DNA from: CADEED01 sp043747875
GTDB lineage: Bacteria > Pseudomonadota > Gammaproteobacteria > Steroidobacterales > Steroidobacteraceae
Direction: 5' to 3'
Assembly (NCBI GenBank): GCA_043747875.1
Contig: JAYTOI010000078.1
Span: 1-64,000 of the forward strand
DNA: 64,000 nucleotides
Under the pieces are notes generated by a model. That model worked only from the letters and a program-made list of their open reading frames with translations. It was not told where the DNA came from and did not search any database. Positions 50,341 through 59,450 of this stretch are shown here, in pieces. The stretch's first letter is position 1; each line of letters begins with the position of its first letter. Both the position numbers and the translations under genes were made by a program.

Positions 50341-51360
50341 CGGCGGGGTCGTACCAAGGTCCGGCGCCTTCGCACGCAGCTCGTTGCGCACGATGATTCC
50401 GGAAGGCTTGATCTGGCTTACCGACCAATTGCCGTCCGGACTCGCGTTCGGCATGAGCGCCGCGGAAGATTCGCCGATGTCGGCGACCGACCAGTTGGCG
50501 TGACTGACCTTGTTCTGATCGAGGAAGGCGTACCAGGCGGCCGACTCCGCCGCATTGACCGTCCCGTTGCCGCTGGCCGCGGTGGTGCCGTACTCCGTGA
50601 CGAACAATGCGATGCCACGATTCAGCGCGCTTTGCGCCCGATCGCGCAGCCACTGCCGATGCGTGTCGGCATAGTAGTGCAGCGTGTAGGCGACGTTGCT
50701 GCGGTTGATCGGATTCTGCGCGGCTTCGTCGACTTCCTGCGACCAGTTGCGCGTGCCCACGATGACGATGTTGTCGGGATCCGCTTGCCGGATCGAATCG
50801 ATCACCGCCTCATGGTAGGGCTTGAGCACGCTCGCCCACGATACGTTCAACGGCTCGTTGAAGGTCTCGTACAGGACGTTGGGCGAATTTCCGTAGCGGC
50901 GCGCCATGTCCGCGAAGAACGACTGCGCCAGCGCGCGGTTGTCGCTCGCCGTATGGTCGTGATAATCGATGATCACGTAGATGCCGAGCTGGATCGCGGC
51001 GTCGACGACGGCGATTACCTTGTTGCGCTCAGCCGTGGGATTCGTCGCGTAGCCGCCGGAATTCACGGCCATCGCGGCGCGGATCACGGTGATCTTCCAG
51101 TCGTCCCGCAGCCACCGCACCGTATTGAAGGTGTAGTACTTCGGGATCCACTGGCTCCAGTACAGCGACATTCCGCGCAGCTGCACCTCGGCTCCGTTCC
51201 GGTCGACGATACGATTGCCCTGAACGCGCAACTGTCCGTGCTTCTGCACGATGGTCTGTGTCTGCGCGAACGAAGGCGACGCGAACATGAAAAGCGAGGC
51301 GACGAGTGCGCCCGCGGCCCAGCGTGCAGCTGTGCCCAGACTTCTATTGATCGTGAACAT
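49891..51360 (-). CDS. Secreted GH5 endoglucanase with C-terminal ricin-type module
   Basis: A 489-residue cellulase. Signal peptide about 1-33 (ending SPSFAQ). GH5 domain about 38-330: RGMSLYWSQW, VIIDYHDH, acid/base E169 in YETFNEPLNVSW and nucleophile E256 in LFVTEYGTTA. The LRGMSLYWSQW opening suggests subfamily 2 (endo-1,4-beta-glucanase). A NPNPNPT linker precedes the ricin-type beta-trefoil module (348-489). The ATG at 51360 follows AAGGGGGATTTC. It is first in the operon with the mannanase gene. The CelR-like palindrome at 51608-51621 lies about 248 bp upstream. Confidence 0.92.
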   Translation of the reverse strand: MFTINRSLGTAARWAAGALVASLFMFASPSFAQTQTIVQKHGQLRVQGNRIVDRNGAEVQLRGMSLYWSQWIPKYYTFNTVRWLRDDWKITVIRAAMAVNSGGYATNPTAERNKVIAVVDAAIQLGIYVIIDYHDHTASDNRALAQSFFADMARRYGNSPNVLYETFNEPLNVSWASVLKPYHEAVIDSIRQADPDNIVIVGTRNWSQEVDEAAQNPINRSNVAYTLHYYADTHRQWLRDRAQSALNRGIALFVTEYGTTAASGNGTVNAAESAAWYAFLDQNKVSHANWSVADIGESSAALMPNASPDGNWSVSQIKPSGIIVRNELRAKAPDLGTTPPNPNPNPTGLPAAGTYSLRNRASGKMVDNLGSTADGANVGQWADGSSNNQRYVLTYVGGFAKLMCVTGSKFLDSINRTADNTPVGQWANSASLNQQWTITPVSGAAGFFKLINRANGKALDTGGATNDGGIMEFWANGTSLGQQWQFVAP

Positions 51361-51669
51361 GAAATCCCCCTTGTCGGATGAACGAGCGGCCACGTCCTGG
51401 CCGCGGAAGGTATCGACGCGCAAAGTGAGACGCCGATCTTCGAAACCGCGCGAGGGGAATCGCACGTACATCAGCCGCGGAAATAGAAGGAACCGCCAGT
51501 ACTGGCATTCCGCGAACACAACCATCGTCCTGTCCCCCTCTGCATCGGAATCGGGATGTACCTCCGATAGCCGACGACGCTTCTTCCTTGCGCGGGGTCG
51601 ATGGTTATGCCAGCGCTGGCACAAAGTCAATCGAAGCCGCTCGGCGGCGCGTTCCCGGAGGGGCGGCGG
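51361..51669 (-). promoter_or_regulatory. Promoter region of the cellulase-mannanase operon with a CelR-like operator
   Basis: No gene is seen. At 51608-51621 lies the perfect palindrome TGCCAGCGCTGGCA. It fits the LacI-family pattern TGNNANCGNTNNCA and resembles the Thermobifida CelR operator TGGGAGCGCTCCCA. It is 248 bp upstream of the cellulase ATG, just beyond the end of the DapA-family gene. Confidence 0.6.
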
Positions 51670-52587
51670 TCAGGCGGGAACGGCCAAAGGCGGCAGCGGT
51701 CGCGTCGCGCGACATTGCTCGACGCGCGCGATCACCTCCGCGCGCCGCGCCCCCGCGAGTGGCAGGCGTGGCATGCGTACGCGCTCGGAGCCGCGGCCCA
51801 TGATCTGCTCGGCGAGCTTGATCGATTGCACCAGGTCGTGCTCCGCGTCGAGATGCAGGAGCGGCATGAACCAGCGATAGATGCGGCGCGCCTCGGCCCA
51901 GTCGCTGCGCTGCGCGGCGCGCATCATCGCGACGGACTCGCGGGGAAATGCACTGGTGAGACCGGAAATCCAGCCGGTGGCCCCGAGCAGCAAGCCCTCG
52001 AGCGCGACATCGTCGAGTCCCGCAATCATCGTGAAGCGTTCTCCGAATCGGTTCGCGATGTCGGTGAAGCGGCGTGGATCGGGCGCGCTTTCTTTGATGG
52101 CGACGATGTTCGGGATGGCGGTGAGGCGCTCGAGCATCTCGAGCTCGATCGACACACGATACGCGGGCGGGTTGTTGTACAGGATGATCGGCAGCGCGGT
52201 GGCCTCGGCCACGGCGCGCAAATGCGCGTAGAGCTCGTCTGGCGTCGGCACGTACACCATCGCGGGCAGCAACATCAGCGCGTCGACGCCGATTTTTTCC
52301 GCGTCGCGCACATATTCGATGGCGCGGTCCGTCGTGAGCTCCGAAACACCCGCCACCAACGGGACGCGCCCGCCGACCGACTCCACCGCCGCGCCCAACG
52401 CGAAGCGCTTCTCCTCGGGTCGCAATGAATTGTTTTCGCCGACGGTGCCGAGCAGCACGAGTCCGTCGACTCCGTCCGCGACCAGCGCGGTCAACGTCCT
52501 GCGACACGCGGTGATATCGAGCGACAGGTCCGCGGCAAATTGCGTGGTAGCGGCGGGATAAACGCCCTGCCAGAGAGACTTGGCCAA
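51670..52587 (-). CDS. DapA-family lyase, candidate pyrroline-4-hydroxy-2-carboxylate deaminase
   Basis: A 305-residue TIM-barrel enzyme of the DHDPS/NAL superfamily. Schiff-base K165 in IVAIKESAPD, Tyr Y137 in ILYNNPPAYRVS, and the substrate loop LLGTVGENNSL (where DapA has GTTGE) are visible. Members include dihydrodipicolinate synthase, N-acetylneuraminate lyase, KDG aldolase and the deaminase of the D-hydroxyproline pathway. I favour the last because epimerase and dehydrogenase genes lie in the window, 19 kb away; this is inference. The TTG start is strongly backed by AGGAGGAAGTTAGA directly upstream. A catalytic role in lysine synthesis is less likely. Confidence 0.8.
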   Translation of the reverse strand: MAKSLWQGVYPAATTQFAADLSLDITACRRTLTALVADGVDGLVLLGTVGENNSLRPEEKRFALGAAVESVGGRVPLVAGVSELTTDRAIEYVRDAEKIGVDALMLLPAMVYVPTPDELYAHLRAVAEATALPIILYNNPPAYRVSIELEMLERLTAIPNIVAIKESAPDPRRFTDIANRFGERFTMIAGLDDVALEGLLLGATGWISGLTSAFPRESVAMMRAAQRSDWAEARRIYRWFMPLLHLDAEHDLVQSIKLAEQIMGRGSERVRMPRLPLAGARRAEVIARVEQCRATRPLPPLAVPA

Positions 52588-52967
52588 TCTAACTTCCTCC
52601 TGAAGTAGTCATATACGATATATTATGCGTACCTATGAAACCAGATGAGGCGATGGCATCCACCGCGGTGGTGGGGCTGGCGGAATTGTCGGCCAGGCGT
52701 CCGTATTCCGACTCCATTGGCGGGGCATCGACACGCTGTTGGTAGACGCCGCCGGCCCGCAACATCCTGCATCCTGGGAATCACCGGCCACATCGCGGCC
52801 GAGCCGCTGGCCCCGCCCGCGCCATCTGCGCTTCGAGCGTTTTCGATCGTCGGCCGCGCGCGGGTGCCCGACGCACGGGCCGAGCTCCAAGTGAGCTGTC
52901 GCGCTGCTGCTCCACAACGCCGCGTCGAACGCGCTGCCTGGCTCCCTCGGCCGGGCAGCGCGCAACT
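52588..52967. other. Intergenic region upstream of the DapA-family gene
   Basis: No supported gene in these 380 bases. At 52611-52623 lies ATATACGATATAT, an AT-rich near-palindrome 24 bp before the TTG start, suited to a -10 region or a GntR-type operator. The remainder, which flanks the cytochrome gene's 3' end, is GC-rich with short, non-protein-like frames. Confidence 0.4.
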
Positions 52968-54959
52968 CTACGGCGCGATGGCCGTCCTGGCCGCGTCGAG
53001 CTGGTTGATTGCGGCCTGCACCAGCGCGCGATTGGCCGGCTTGTTGTTGGTCACCTGCGCCTGCGCGATGTTCTGCTGTGCGGCCACCAGGGTCGTGACG
53101 GCTCCCGGGTAGATAGATCCCTGGTTCAGCATCGCGACCGCGTCCGCAGTTTCGAACGCGGCGGTCTCCAGGCGCGGGTCGAGTTCCTTCTTCGAATTGC
53201 CGTTCATGTCCATGATCTCCTGCAGCGGGCGCCGCGCGATCTGGATGTTTTGCAACGCGTTCAGCGCGCGCATGAAGTCAGCGACCCGCTCGCGCTGCGT
53301 CGCATCGAACGCGAAGCGCGCCGCGTCTGCGCGCGGCCCGTTGAACACCGGCCCGGTGTAGAAGTCGAGCACGCCCTCGAGAGTCGGCGCGATGTTGTTG
53401 TGGAAGAACGGCGCGGTATCGGCCGCCTCCACTACCGGAGGAGTGTTGAACGATCGATTGCCGAAGCTGCCGTCCGGATTCGGGCCCTGGCCGAAGCCGC
53501 CGTCGATGGCAAACGGCACCACGGCGCGCGCCGGATTCAAAACGTCCTCGACGTTGGTATTGAAATTCCGGTTCTGGCCGTTCGCGGCGATCGCCCCGCC
53601 ATTGCCGTGGCAGACCGAGCAACGCCCGCCCGCCAGCGGATCGCCGGTGCCGTCGCGGAAGATGACCTTGCCGGCATCCACGTTGGCGTCGGTGAACACC
53701 AACGTAGTTAGATTGAATTCCGCCGTGCGCCCGAGGGAGAGCTGGAAGGCCTCCATCGCATCGAGCTGGTTCTCGGTCGGCAGTTTGAAGTCCGTGCCTT
53801 CGACGCGGTCCAGGCGCTTGGTGAAGTGCTGCGTGACCGCGCCCACCGCGAAGTCGCGCAGGCTGCCGGCACCGGGCGCGCCGTCACCGCCCCAGCCCGT
53901 CATCTGTGCGGGCGGGCTCAGCTGCGACGTATCCTGCGCCAGCGACACCTGCATGCCGAGCGTGTGCGGCACGCTGCGCATGACGAACTTGTTGGTCGGA
54001 TCGTCGAGCCCGTCGAGGTTCTCGAGGATCAGCCCGAACTGGCGCATGAGCGCCGGCTGCTCGAGCTGCGACAGCGCCGGAACGTTCTCGGCGACGAACA
54101 GCGGGTCGTTCGCGGGCAGCGTCGCGATGAAATCCGTGTCGATGGTGAGGTTGTTGCTCCTCGGGTGACAGGTTCCGCAGGTGCGGCCGTTACCCTTGAA
54201 GGTTTCACTGAAGAACAGAGTCGAGCCCTGCGATATCAGGGTCTCGAGCGACACCGCCAGTGTCCCGGTGTCGGGCATCGAGGACTGGAACTCGCCCGCT
54301 GTCAGAGCCGCGGCAAGCGTTTGCCGCGCGAGGTCCGGGATGAGATCCGCGAATGCCGGGCGCGGCTCAGAGGACTGACGCAGCGCGAGCTCTCCATCGC
54401 CCTTGGTTGCATCGAGGCGCCGATAGAACAGCTTCTGGAACACGTTGAGCGCGCCGCTGGCGACCGTCTCGCCACGCGCATCCTTTCCGCGCAGCAGTTG
54501 GATGCGATCCAGCGTGAAATCCGCAGGGAGCTGCGCGCCGAGCCGGCCGCTCACGACCGCGCGCGAGCCGGAAACATCCGCGAGCTTCACGAGGCGCGCG
54601 TCGTTGAACAGCCGATCGACGCCGTCCTGCGGCTCGTAGCGGTCCATGAGCCAGAGACTGTACGCCTGTCCCGGCTCGAGGCCGCGCAGCGTCGCGACGT
54701 ACTTGCCGGAAGCGAGATCTATGGAAACGTCGCCGCCGGCACCGATGAAGGAGCGCGAAAGACCCTTCACGTAACCGAGTCGGACCTCGAGGACTTCGGC
54801 ATTGCCGCTGCGGATGAGATCCGCTCTGAAAGCCTGGTACTTGACGAGAAAGACTTCCGCGCTGCCCACGCCACGATGGTCGGCTGGCGTTTGCGCCCAC
54901 GCGGCGCAGCTGGCGAACAGGAACAGAAAAGACGAGAAGAAGACGCGAATGCGGAACAT
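52968..54959 (-). CDS. Periplasmic di-heme cytochrome c (peroxidase-like)
   Basis: A 663-residue exported protein. The signal peptide is about 1-23 (ending AAWAQ). Two c-type heme sites are present: C261-x2-C264-H265 in CGTCHPR and C447-x2-C450-H451 in CSVCHGN. Residues about 230-600 resemble the MauG/di-heme cytochrome c peroxidase family. The N-terminal 200 residues are a beta-rich domain that I cannot place. Electron transfer or peroxide reduction is likely; methylamine or polymer oxidation are alternatives. GGAGGTTGAT precedes the ATG. No neighbouring redox partner is evident. Confidence 0.82.
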   Translation of the reverse strand: MFRIRVFFSSFLFLFASCAAWAQTPADHRGVGSAEVFLVKYQAFRADLIRSGNAEVLEVRLGYVKGLSRSFIGAGGDVSIDLASGKYVATLRGLEPGQAYSLWLMDRYEPQDGVDRLFNDARLVKLADVSGSRAVVSGRLGAQLPADFTLDRIQLLRGKDARGETVASGALNVFQKLFYRRLDATKGDGELALRQSSEPRPAFADLIPDLARQTLAAALTAGEFQSSMPDTGTLAVSLETLISQGSTLFFSETFKGNGRTCGTCHPRSNNLTIDTDFIATLPANDPLFVAENVPALSQLEQPALMRQFGLILENLDGLDDPTNKFVMRSVPHTLGMQVSLAQDTSQLSPPAQMTGWGGDGAPGAGSLRDFAVGAVTQHFTKRLDRVEGTDFKLPTENQLDAMEAFQLSLGRTAEFNLTTLVFTDANVDAGKVIFRDGTGDPLAGGRCSVCHGNGGAIAANGQNRNFNTNVEDVLNPARAVVPFAIDGGFGQGPNPDGSFGNRSFNTPPVVEAADTAPFFHNNIAPTLEGVLDFYTGPVFNGPRADAARFAFDATQRERVADFMRALNALQNIQIARRPLQEIMDMNGNSKKELDPRLETAAFETADAVAMLNQGSIYPGAVTTLVAAQQNIAQAQVTNNKPANRALVQAAINQLDAARTAIAP

Positions 54960-55585
54960 ATCAACCTCCAATGTCGACGTGTTGCCCCCGCGGCGCGGAT
55001 CATAGTCTAGTTAGATCCGGTTTCAAATCATTTCACGAGCGCTGGTAGTTAGATTTCATGCGCTGGGTTCCGCAGCGGCGCAAGCACGACTCCACTAGGT
55101 CGCCCACCTACCTACCCGATACGAGCGCCATCTTCCGCACCAACTTGGAACGAGTGACGGCACGTCACCGCTGGCACTGCCGGTGGCCTAGGCATAACCC
55201 GGTGTGGCCGCCTGCTCTAACTAGTTCGGCGCGTGACGCGCCGTCGAAGCGCGCGCGATCGCGCGTTGCATTGCAATGCACGCGCGCCGACGCCGCGGCG
55301 GGAAACCCCGAGCGCTTACATCCTGAAGACGCGCGTGTCTCGCCCGCGAGTCCCGTTGTCTTTTTGCGGCGTCGAACGAGACACGCACGCGGCCGCTCGC
55401 GCACGACCAATGCACGGCGCTTGCGCCCGCAATAGCGCGCTGCGCGCCGCGTCGGAGCATTTACGGGGAAAATTGCATTGCATTAGTGATGATGTCGAGG
55501 CCAGTATTCGCAATGGCTGCGCGACGTGCGGAATTCGACCCGCAGGCCGATTCGATCGACGGATTGATCACGACAGGGGGAATCA
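54960..55585 (+). promoter_or_regulatory. Divergent leader before the large GH5 gene, with a long palindrome
   Basis: No supported gene in these 626 bases. At 55261-55285 lies GCGCG, T, TGCATTGCAATGCA, CGCGC: a perfect 14-bp palindrome flanked by 5-bp arms that also pair, with one bulged T. A further TTGCATTGCATTA lies at about 55476-55488. It is about 300 bp upstream of the GH5 ATG, which itself follows AGGGGGAATCA. A regulator operator or RNA hairpin is possible. Confidence 0.45.
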
Positions 55586-58500
55586 ATGTCACTTCGCAGA
55601 ACTTTCGCTGCGAAATGGTCGCGGGCGGTCGCTTTGTGCGCGCTGCTTCTTGCGTCCATTTCCTTCACCACTCCGACCCACGCTCAAACACTGCCCACTG
55701 CACAGCAGGTGGCTGGCCAGATCACTGTTGGCTGGAATCTCGGCAATACGCTCGAGGCCATCTGCAGCGAAACGATCTGGGGAAACCCGGCTACCAACCA
55801 GGCGCTCATCAATGCCGTGAAGGCCGCCGGGTTCAATGCCATTCGCATACCGGTCTCCTGGGATTGCCACACTGCGCCCACGGGCACGACGACGATCCCG
55901 GCCGACTGGATGGCACGCGTGAAGCAAGTGGTCGACATGGCCATCGCGCAGGACATGTACGTCCTCATCAACATCCACTGGGACAATGGCTGGTTGCAGG
56001 ATCATCCGACCACCGCGTTCCAGGCAGCGGTGAATGCCAAGCAGAGCGCCTACTGGACGCAGATCGCCACCACCTTTCGCAACTATGACGAGCGCCTGCT
56101 GTTCGCCGGCACGAACGAAGTACATGCCGACTTCGGCACGCCGACCGCGGAGCACAACACCGTTCAGCAGTCGTACAACCAGACCTTCGTGAACGCGGTA
56201 CGCGCCACCGGCGGCAACAACGCGTCACGTACGCTGGTCGTGCAGACATACAACACGAACATCCAGCACGGCCTGAACTTCTTCAACCTGCCGACCGACA
56301 CGATCGCGAACCGGCTCATGGTCGAGGTCCACTACTACGACCCGTACGACTTCACGCTGAACCCGAACGGCGCCTGCAATGTCTGGGGCGCGCCGTTCCC
56401 GGACTCGGGCAGCAACTGCAACTGGGCGTATGAGAGCTACGTCGACGCCACTTTCGCGCAGGTCAAGGCGAAGTGGATCGATCAGGGCGTGCCGGTACTG
56501 CTCGGCGAATATGGCGTCGGCACGCGCGCCGGAAAGAACCTCGAGGCCCGGGCGTACTGGAACGAGTACGTCAACCGCGCCGCGGCCACCGCCGGCATCA
56601 AGACTTACTACTGGGACAACGGCGCGCAACCCGGCACCAACGATGCGTTCGCAATCTTCAATCGCAACACCGGCGCCGTCGTCGACCAGCTAGTGCTCGA
56701 TGCCATCCTGCGCGGCGCAGGCGTCGGCGACTCGACCCAGATCTACACGCTGACGACGGTTGCCAACGGGATGGGCACGGTCACTCGCAGTCCGGCCGGC
56801 AACAGCTATCCCGGCGGCACCAACGTCTCGCTCACGGCCGTGCCCACGGCGGGCAACGACTTCGTGGGCTGGACGGGCGGCGCGAGCGGGCGGGCCAACC
56901 CCGTCACCGTGCGCATGCTCTCCAATACGACGGTGACCGCCAACTTCGTGCCCGCGGGCACGGGCGGCTCGGGCACGATCTTGCGCGAGTCCTGGCTGGG
57001 CGTCACGGGCACCCTGGTGAGCAGTCTGACGTCCAATGCTAACTACCCGAACAACCCCACGGGCAGCGAGCAGCTCACCTCGTTCGAGGGCCCCACCAAC
57101 ATCGCCGACAATTACGGCGCGCGCGTGCGCGGCTACGTCCATCCGCCCATCACGGGCGCGTACACGTTCTGGATTGCCAGCGACGATGCCGGCGACCTGT
57201 TGCTGAGCACCAGCGGCAGCCCGGCCAACGCGACGCGCATCGCGTTCGTCGACAGCTGGACCGATCCGCGACAGTGGACCAAGCTGCCCTCGCAGCGTTC
57301 GGCGCCCATCAACCTCGTCGGCGGCCAGAAATACTACGTCGAGGTGCTCCAGAAGGAGGGCACGGGCGGCGATCACTTCGCCGTGTCCTGGCAGGGACCC
57401 GGCCTCGCGCAGGCCATCATCCCCGGCAATTTCCTCTCGCCGTTCGTCCCGGCACCGGCGGGCACGTTCCCGATTTCGGTCGCGAAAGCGGGCACGGGCA
57501 CCGGCACGGTCTCGTCGGCACCGGCGGGCATCAACTGCGGCACGGCGTGCAGTGCGAACTTCACGAGCGGCTCGTCGGTGACGCTGACCGCGGCCGCGAC
57601 CACCGGCTCGGCCTTCGCCGGCTGGAGTGGCGCGTGCACGGGCACGGGCGCCTGCGTATTGTCGATGACGGCGGCACGCTCGGTGACCGCGACGTTCAAC
57701 AGCACGGTCGCCACCTTCGCGTTGACCGTGAGCCGCGCGGGCACCGGCACGGGCACCGTGACGTCGAACCCGGCAGGAGTGAATTGCGGCACGACCTGCA
57801 CCGCCAGCTTCTCGGGCGGTACGTCGGTGTCGCTGACGCCCGCGGCCGGGCCCGGCTCGGCCTTCGTTGGCTGGAGTGGAACGTGCACGGGCACGGGCGC
57901 CTGCATCGTCTCGATGACGGCGGCACGCGCGGTGACGGCCTCGTTCGCCATCGCGCCGGATTTCGCACTGAGTGTCACGCGTTCCGGCACCGGCACGGGC
58001 ACCGTGACGTCGAACATCGCCGGCATCAACTGCGGCACGATGTGCACGGCTAACTACGACAACGGGATCACCGTGACCTTGACCGCCGCGGCGGGCACCG
58101 GCGCCACGTTCGCGGGCTGGAGCGGCGCGTGCACCGGCACGACCACCTGCACGGTGGCGATGACGGCGGCGCGGTCTGTGACCGCCACGTTCAACGTATC
58201 GAGCAACACGTTCCCCGTCACAGTGACCGTGGCGGGCACCGGCACCGGCGTCGTGTTTTCATCGCCGGCGGGCATCTTGTGCAGCACCACGTGCAGCGCC
58301 GCGTTCGCGAGCGGCTCAACGGTCACTCTGAACATTTTGCCGCCGCCGCCGAATGTCGGCTCGACGTTCACGGGCTGGAGCGGCGCGTGCACCGGCACCG
58401 CAACCTGCGTGCTGTCGATGACGGCGGCACGCGCGGTCACTGCCACGTTCACCGCCAGCGGTGGACCGGCCATGTGCGCGAACCCGGTGACGTTCTCGGG

Positions 58501-58717
58501 CAACTCGGGCAACTTCAACACCACGGGCGCGGTGTGCTACCGCACCAACACCAACGTGGCTGGCTGGGGCTGCTACAACTTCGACGGCCGCACCGTCGCG
58601 GTGGGCGGCGTCGCGCGCACCTGCGGCCAGGTGCCGCTGACCCGTGCGGCGGATGGCTACTACTACTTCTCGGTGACCGCCGGCCAGTTCCCATGGGCCG
58701 GGCTGTTCACCTGGTAG
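55586..58717 (+). CDS. Secreted multidomain GH5 endoglucanase with PA14 and InlB-type repeats
   Basis: A 1043-residue enzyme. Signal peptide about 1-33 (ending THAQ). GH5 domain about 36-380: VGWNLGNTLEA, acid/base E178 in AGTNEVHADF and nucleophile E308 in LLGEYGVGT. It then has one InlB B-repeat-like unit (about 392-460), a PA14 domain (about 461-621), and four more repeats (about 629-955). Each of these four repeats has four cysteines and the SMTAAR motif. The C-terminal 80 residues (963-1043) are an aromatic-rich domain I cannot name. The repeats probably form a spacer. The subfamily is uncertain (4 or 25). Confidence 0.9.
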   Translation: MSLRRTFAAKWSRAVALCALLLASISFTTPTHAQTLPTAQQVAGQITVGWNLGNTLEAICSETIWGNPATNQALINAVKAAGFNAIRIPVSWDCHTAPTGTTTIPADWMARVKQVVDMAIAQDMYVLINIHWDNGWLQDHPTTAFQAAVNAKQSAYWTQIATTFRNYDERLLFAGTNEVHADFGTPTAEHNTVQQSYNQTFVNAVRATGGNNASRTLVVQTYNTNIQHGLNFFNLPTDTIANRLMVEVHYYDPYDFTLNPNGACNVWGAPFPDSGSNCNWAYESYVDATFAQVKAKWIDQGVPVLLGEYGVGTRAGKNLEARAYWNEYVNRAAATAGIKTYYWDNGAQPGTNDAFAIFNRNTGAVVDQLVLDAILRGAGVGDSTQIYTLTTVANGMGTVTRSPAGNSYPGGTNVSLTAVPTAGNDFVGWTGGASGRANPVTVRMLSNTTVTANFVPAGTGGSGTILRESWLGVTGTLVSSLTSNANYPNNPTGSEQLTSFEGPTNIADNYGARVRGYVHPPITGAYTFWIASDDAGDLLLSTSGSPANATRIAFVDSWTDPRQWTKLPSQRSAPINLVGGQKYYVEVLQKEGTGGDHFAVSWQGPGLAQAIIPGNFLSPFVPAPAGTFPISVAKAGTGTGTVSSAPAGINCGTACSANFTSGSSVTLTAAATTGSAFAGWSGACTGTGACVLSMTAARSVTATFNSTVATFALTVSRAGTGTGTVTSNPAGVNCGTTCTASFSGGTSVSLTPAAGPGSAFVGWSGTCTGTGACIVSMTAARAVTASFAIAPDFALSVTRSGTGTGTVTSNIAGINCGTMCTANYDNGITVTLTAAAGTGATFAGWSGACTGTTTCTVAMTAARSVTATFNVSSNTFPVTVTVAGTGTGVVFSSPAGILCSTTCSAAFASGSTVTLNILPPPPNVGSTFTGWSGACTGTATCVLSMTAARAVTATFTASGGPAMCANPVTFSGNSGNFNTTGAVCYRTNTNVAGWGCYNFDGRTVAVGGVARTCGQVPLTRAADGYYYFSVTAGQFPWAGLFTW

Positions 58718-58778
58718 CTGGCAAAGGAATCACGCGAAATAGTTAGACCATGGAAGTTCGAGGCTGAATCAGCGTCCG

Positions 58779-58849
58779 GTCCGATCCAGGATGGGTCGGA
58801 TCGGACGCCGCGAGACCGGGGCCACTCAGGGATGAGTGGCCTTGTTTGT
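58779..58849 (+). terminator. Double hairpin after the large GH5 gene
   Basis: Two stems follow. First GTCCGATCC / GGATCGGAC (58779-58787, 58798-58806), then GGCCACTC / GAGTGGCC with a 6-base loop (58820-58841), followed by TTGTTTGT. The second stem plus T-rich run is a plausible rho-independent terminator. Confidence 0.7.
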
Positions 58850-58882
58850 CGGTGTCATCCCGGCGTGATCTAATGCGCCGAC

Positions 58883-59449
58883 ATGACCACTGACTACTGC
58901 TCATGGACACTCGCGGCAGATGCCGCGCAGCCGCCAGCCGAACCATGCACTGCCAAAGAGTTGAGCGCGCTGTACGATCGCGCGATCGCATCCCCCGACG
59001 AATTCATTTGTCTCTTCTCCGACAACGACAACACACTCGGGTGCTTGCGCGAAATCGCCCGTTTCATCGACGAGCCTGCCTTCGAGTTCCTGCAGCAGCG
59101 TTTCGTCGTGCTCGATGAGGCGCAGATGCGACGCACCGCCGACGCCATCGCGCGCCTGCTCGCGCGCGCGCGCTCGACGCCCTGCGACCTGATTGCTCCA
59201 TTCGAGGAAACTTTGACCGACGGCCGGCGCTACCAGCCGTTCGACATCGGTCAGGTCGCCGATGCACTCGACTCCGCCGTGACGAAGTATGGCAACGACG
59301 CCATCAACGCCGTGGAAACGCACTTTCTATGGGGCATGTTCACCTATCTGAACTCGCTGCAACGCCTGCTTTCCGCTGCGCTGCGCGACGGCAGGTCGGT
59401 CGTGTTCCTGCGGTACAACGAGCTCAGCGAATCGTTTCCAAGCAGCTAG
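58883..59449 (+). CDS. Hypothetical protein
   Basis: A 188-residue predicted cytoplasmic protein of unrecognised family. It is mostly helical with an acidic N-terminal half (PDEFICLFSDNDNTLGCLREI) and ends FLRYNELSESFPSS. No signal peptide, membrane helix or known catalytic motif is visible; three cysteines are scattered. The coding pattern and GC-rich third positions look genuine, but the ribosome-binding site is weak. It lies between a terminator and a convergent hairpin, so it is monocistronic. It shows no link to the flanking glycosidase genes. Confidence 0.7.
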   Translation: MTTDYCSWTLAADAAQPPAEPCTAKELSALYDRAIASPDEFICLFSDNDNTLGCLREIARFIDEPAFEFLQQRFVVLDEAQMRRTADAIARLLARARSTPCDLIAPFEETLTDGRRYQPFDIGQVADALDSAVTKYGNDAINAVETHFLWGMFTYLNSLQRLLSAALRDGRSVVFLRYNELSESFPSS

Positions 59450-59450
59450 C

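Noticed and set aside
52633..52965. 110-codon frame on the minus strand and frames on the plus strand
   Set aside because: No ribosome-binding site or motif in any frame; I translated all three plus frames and saw no remnant of a known gene.
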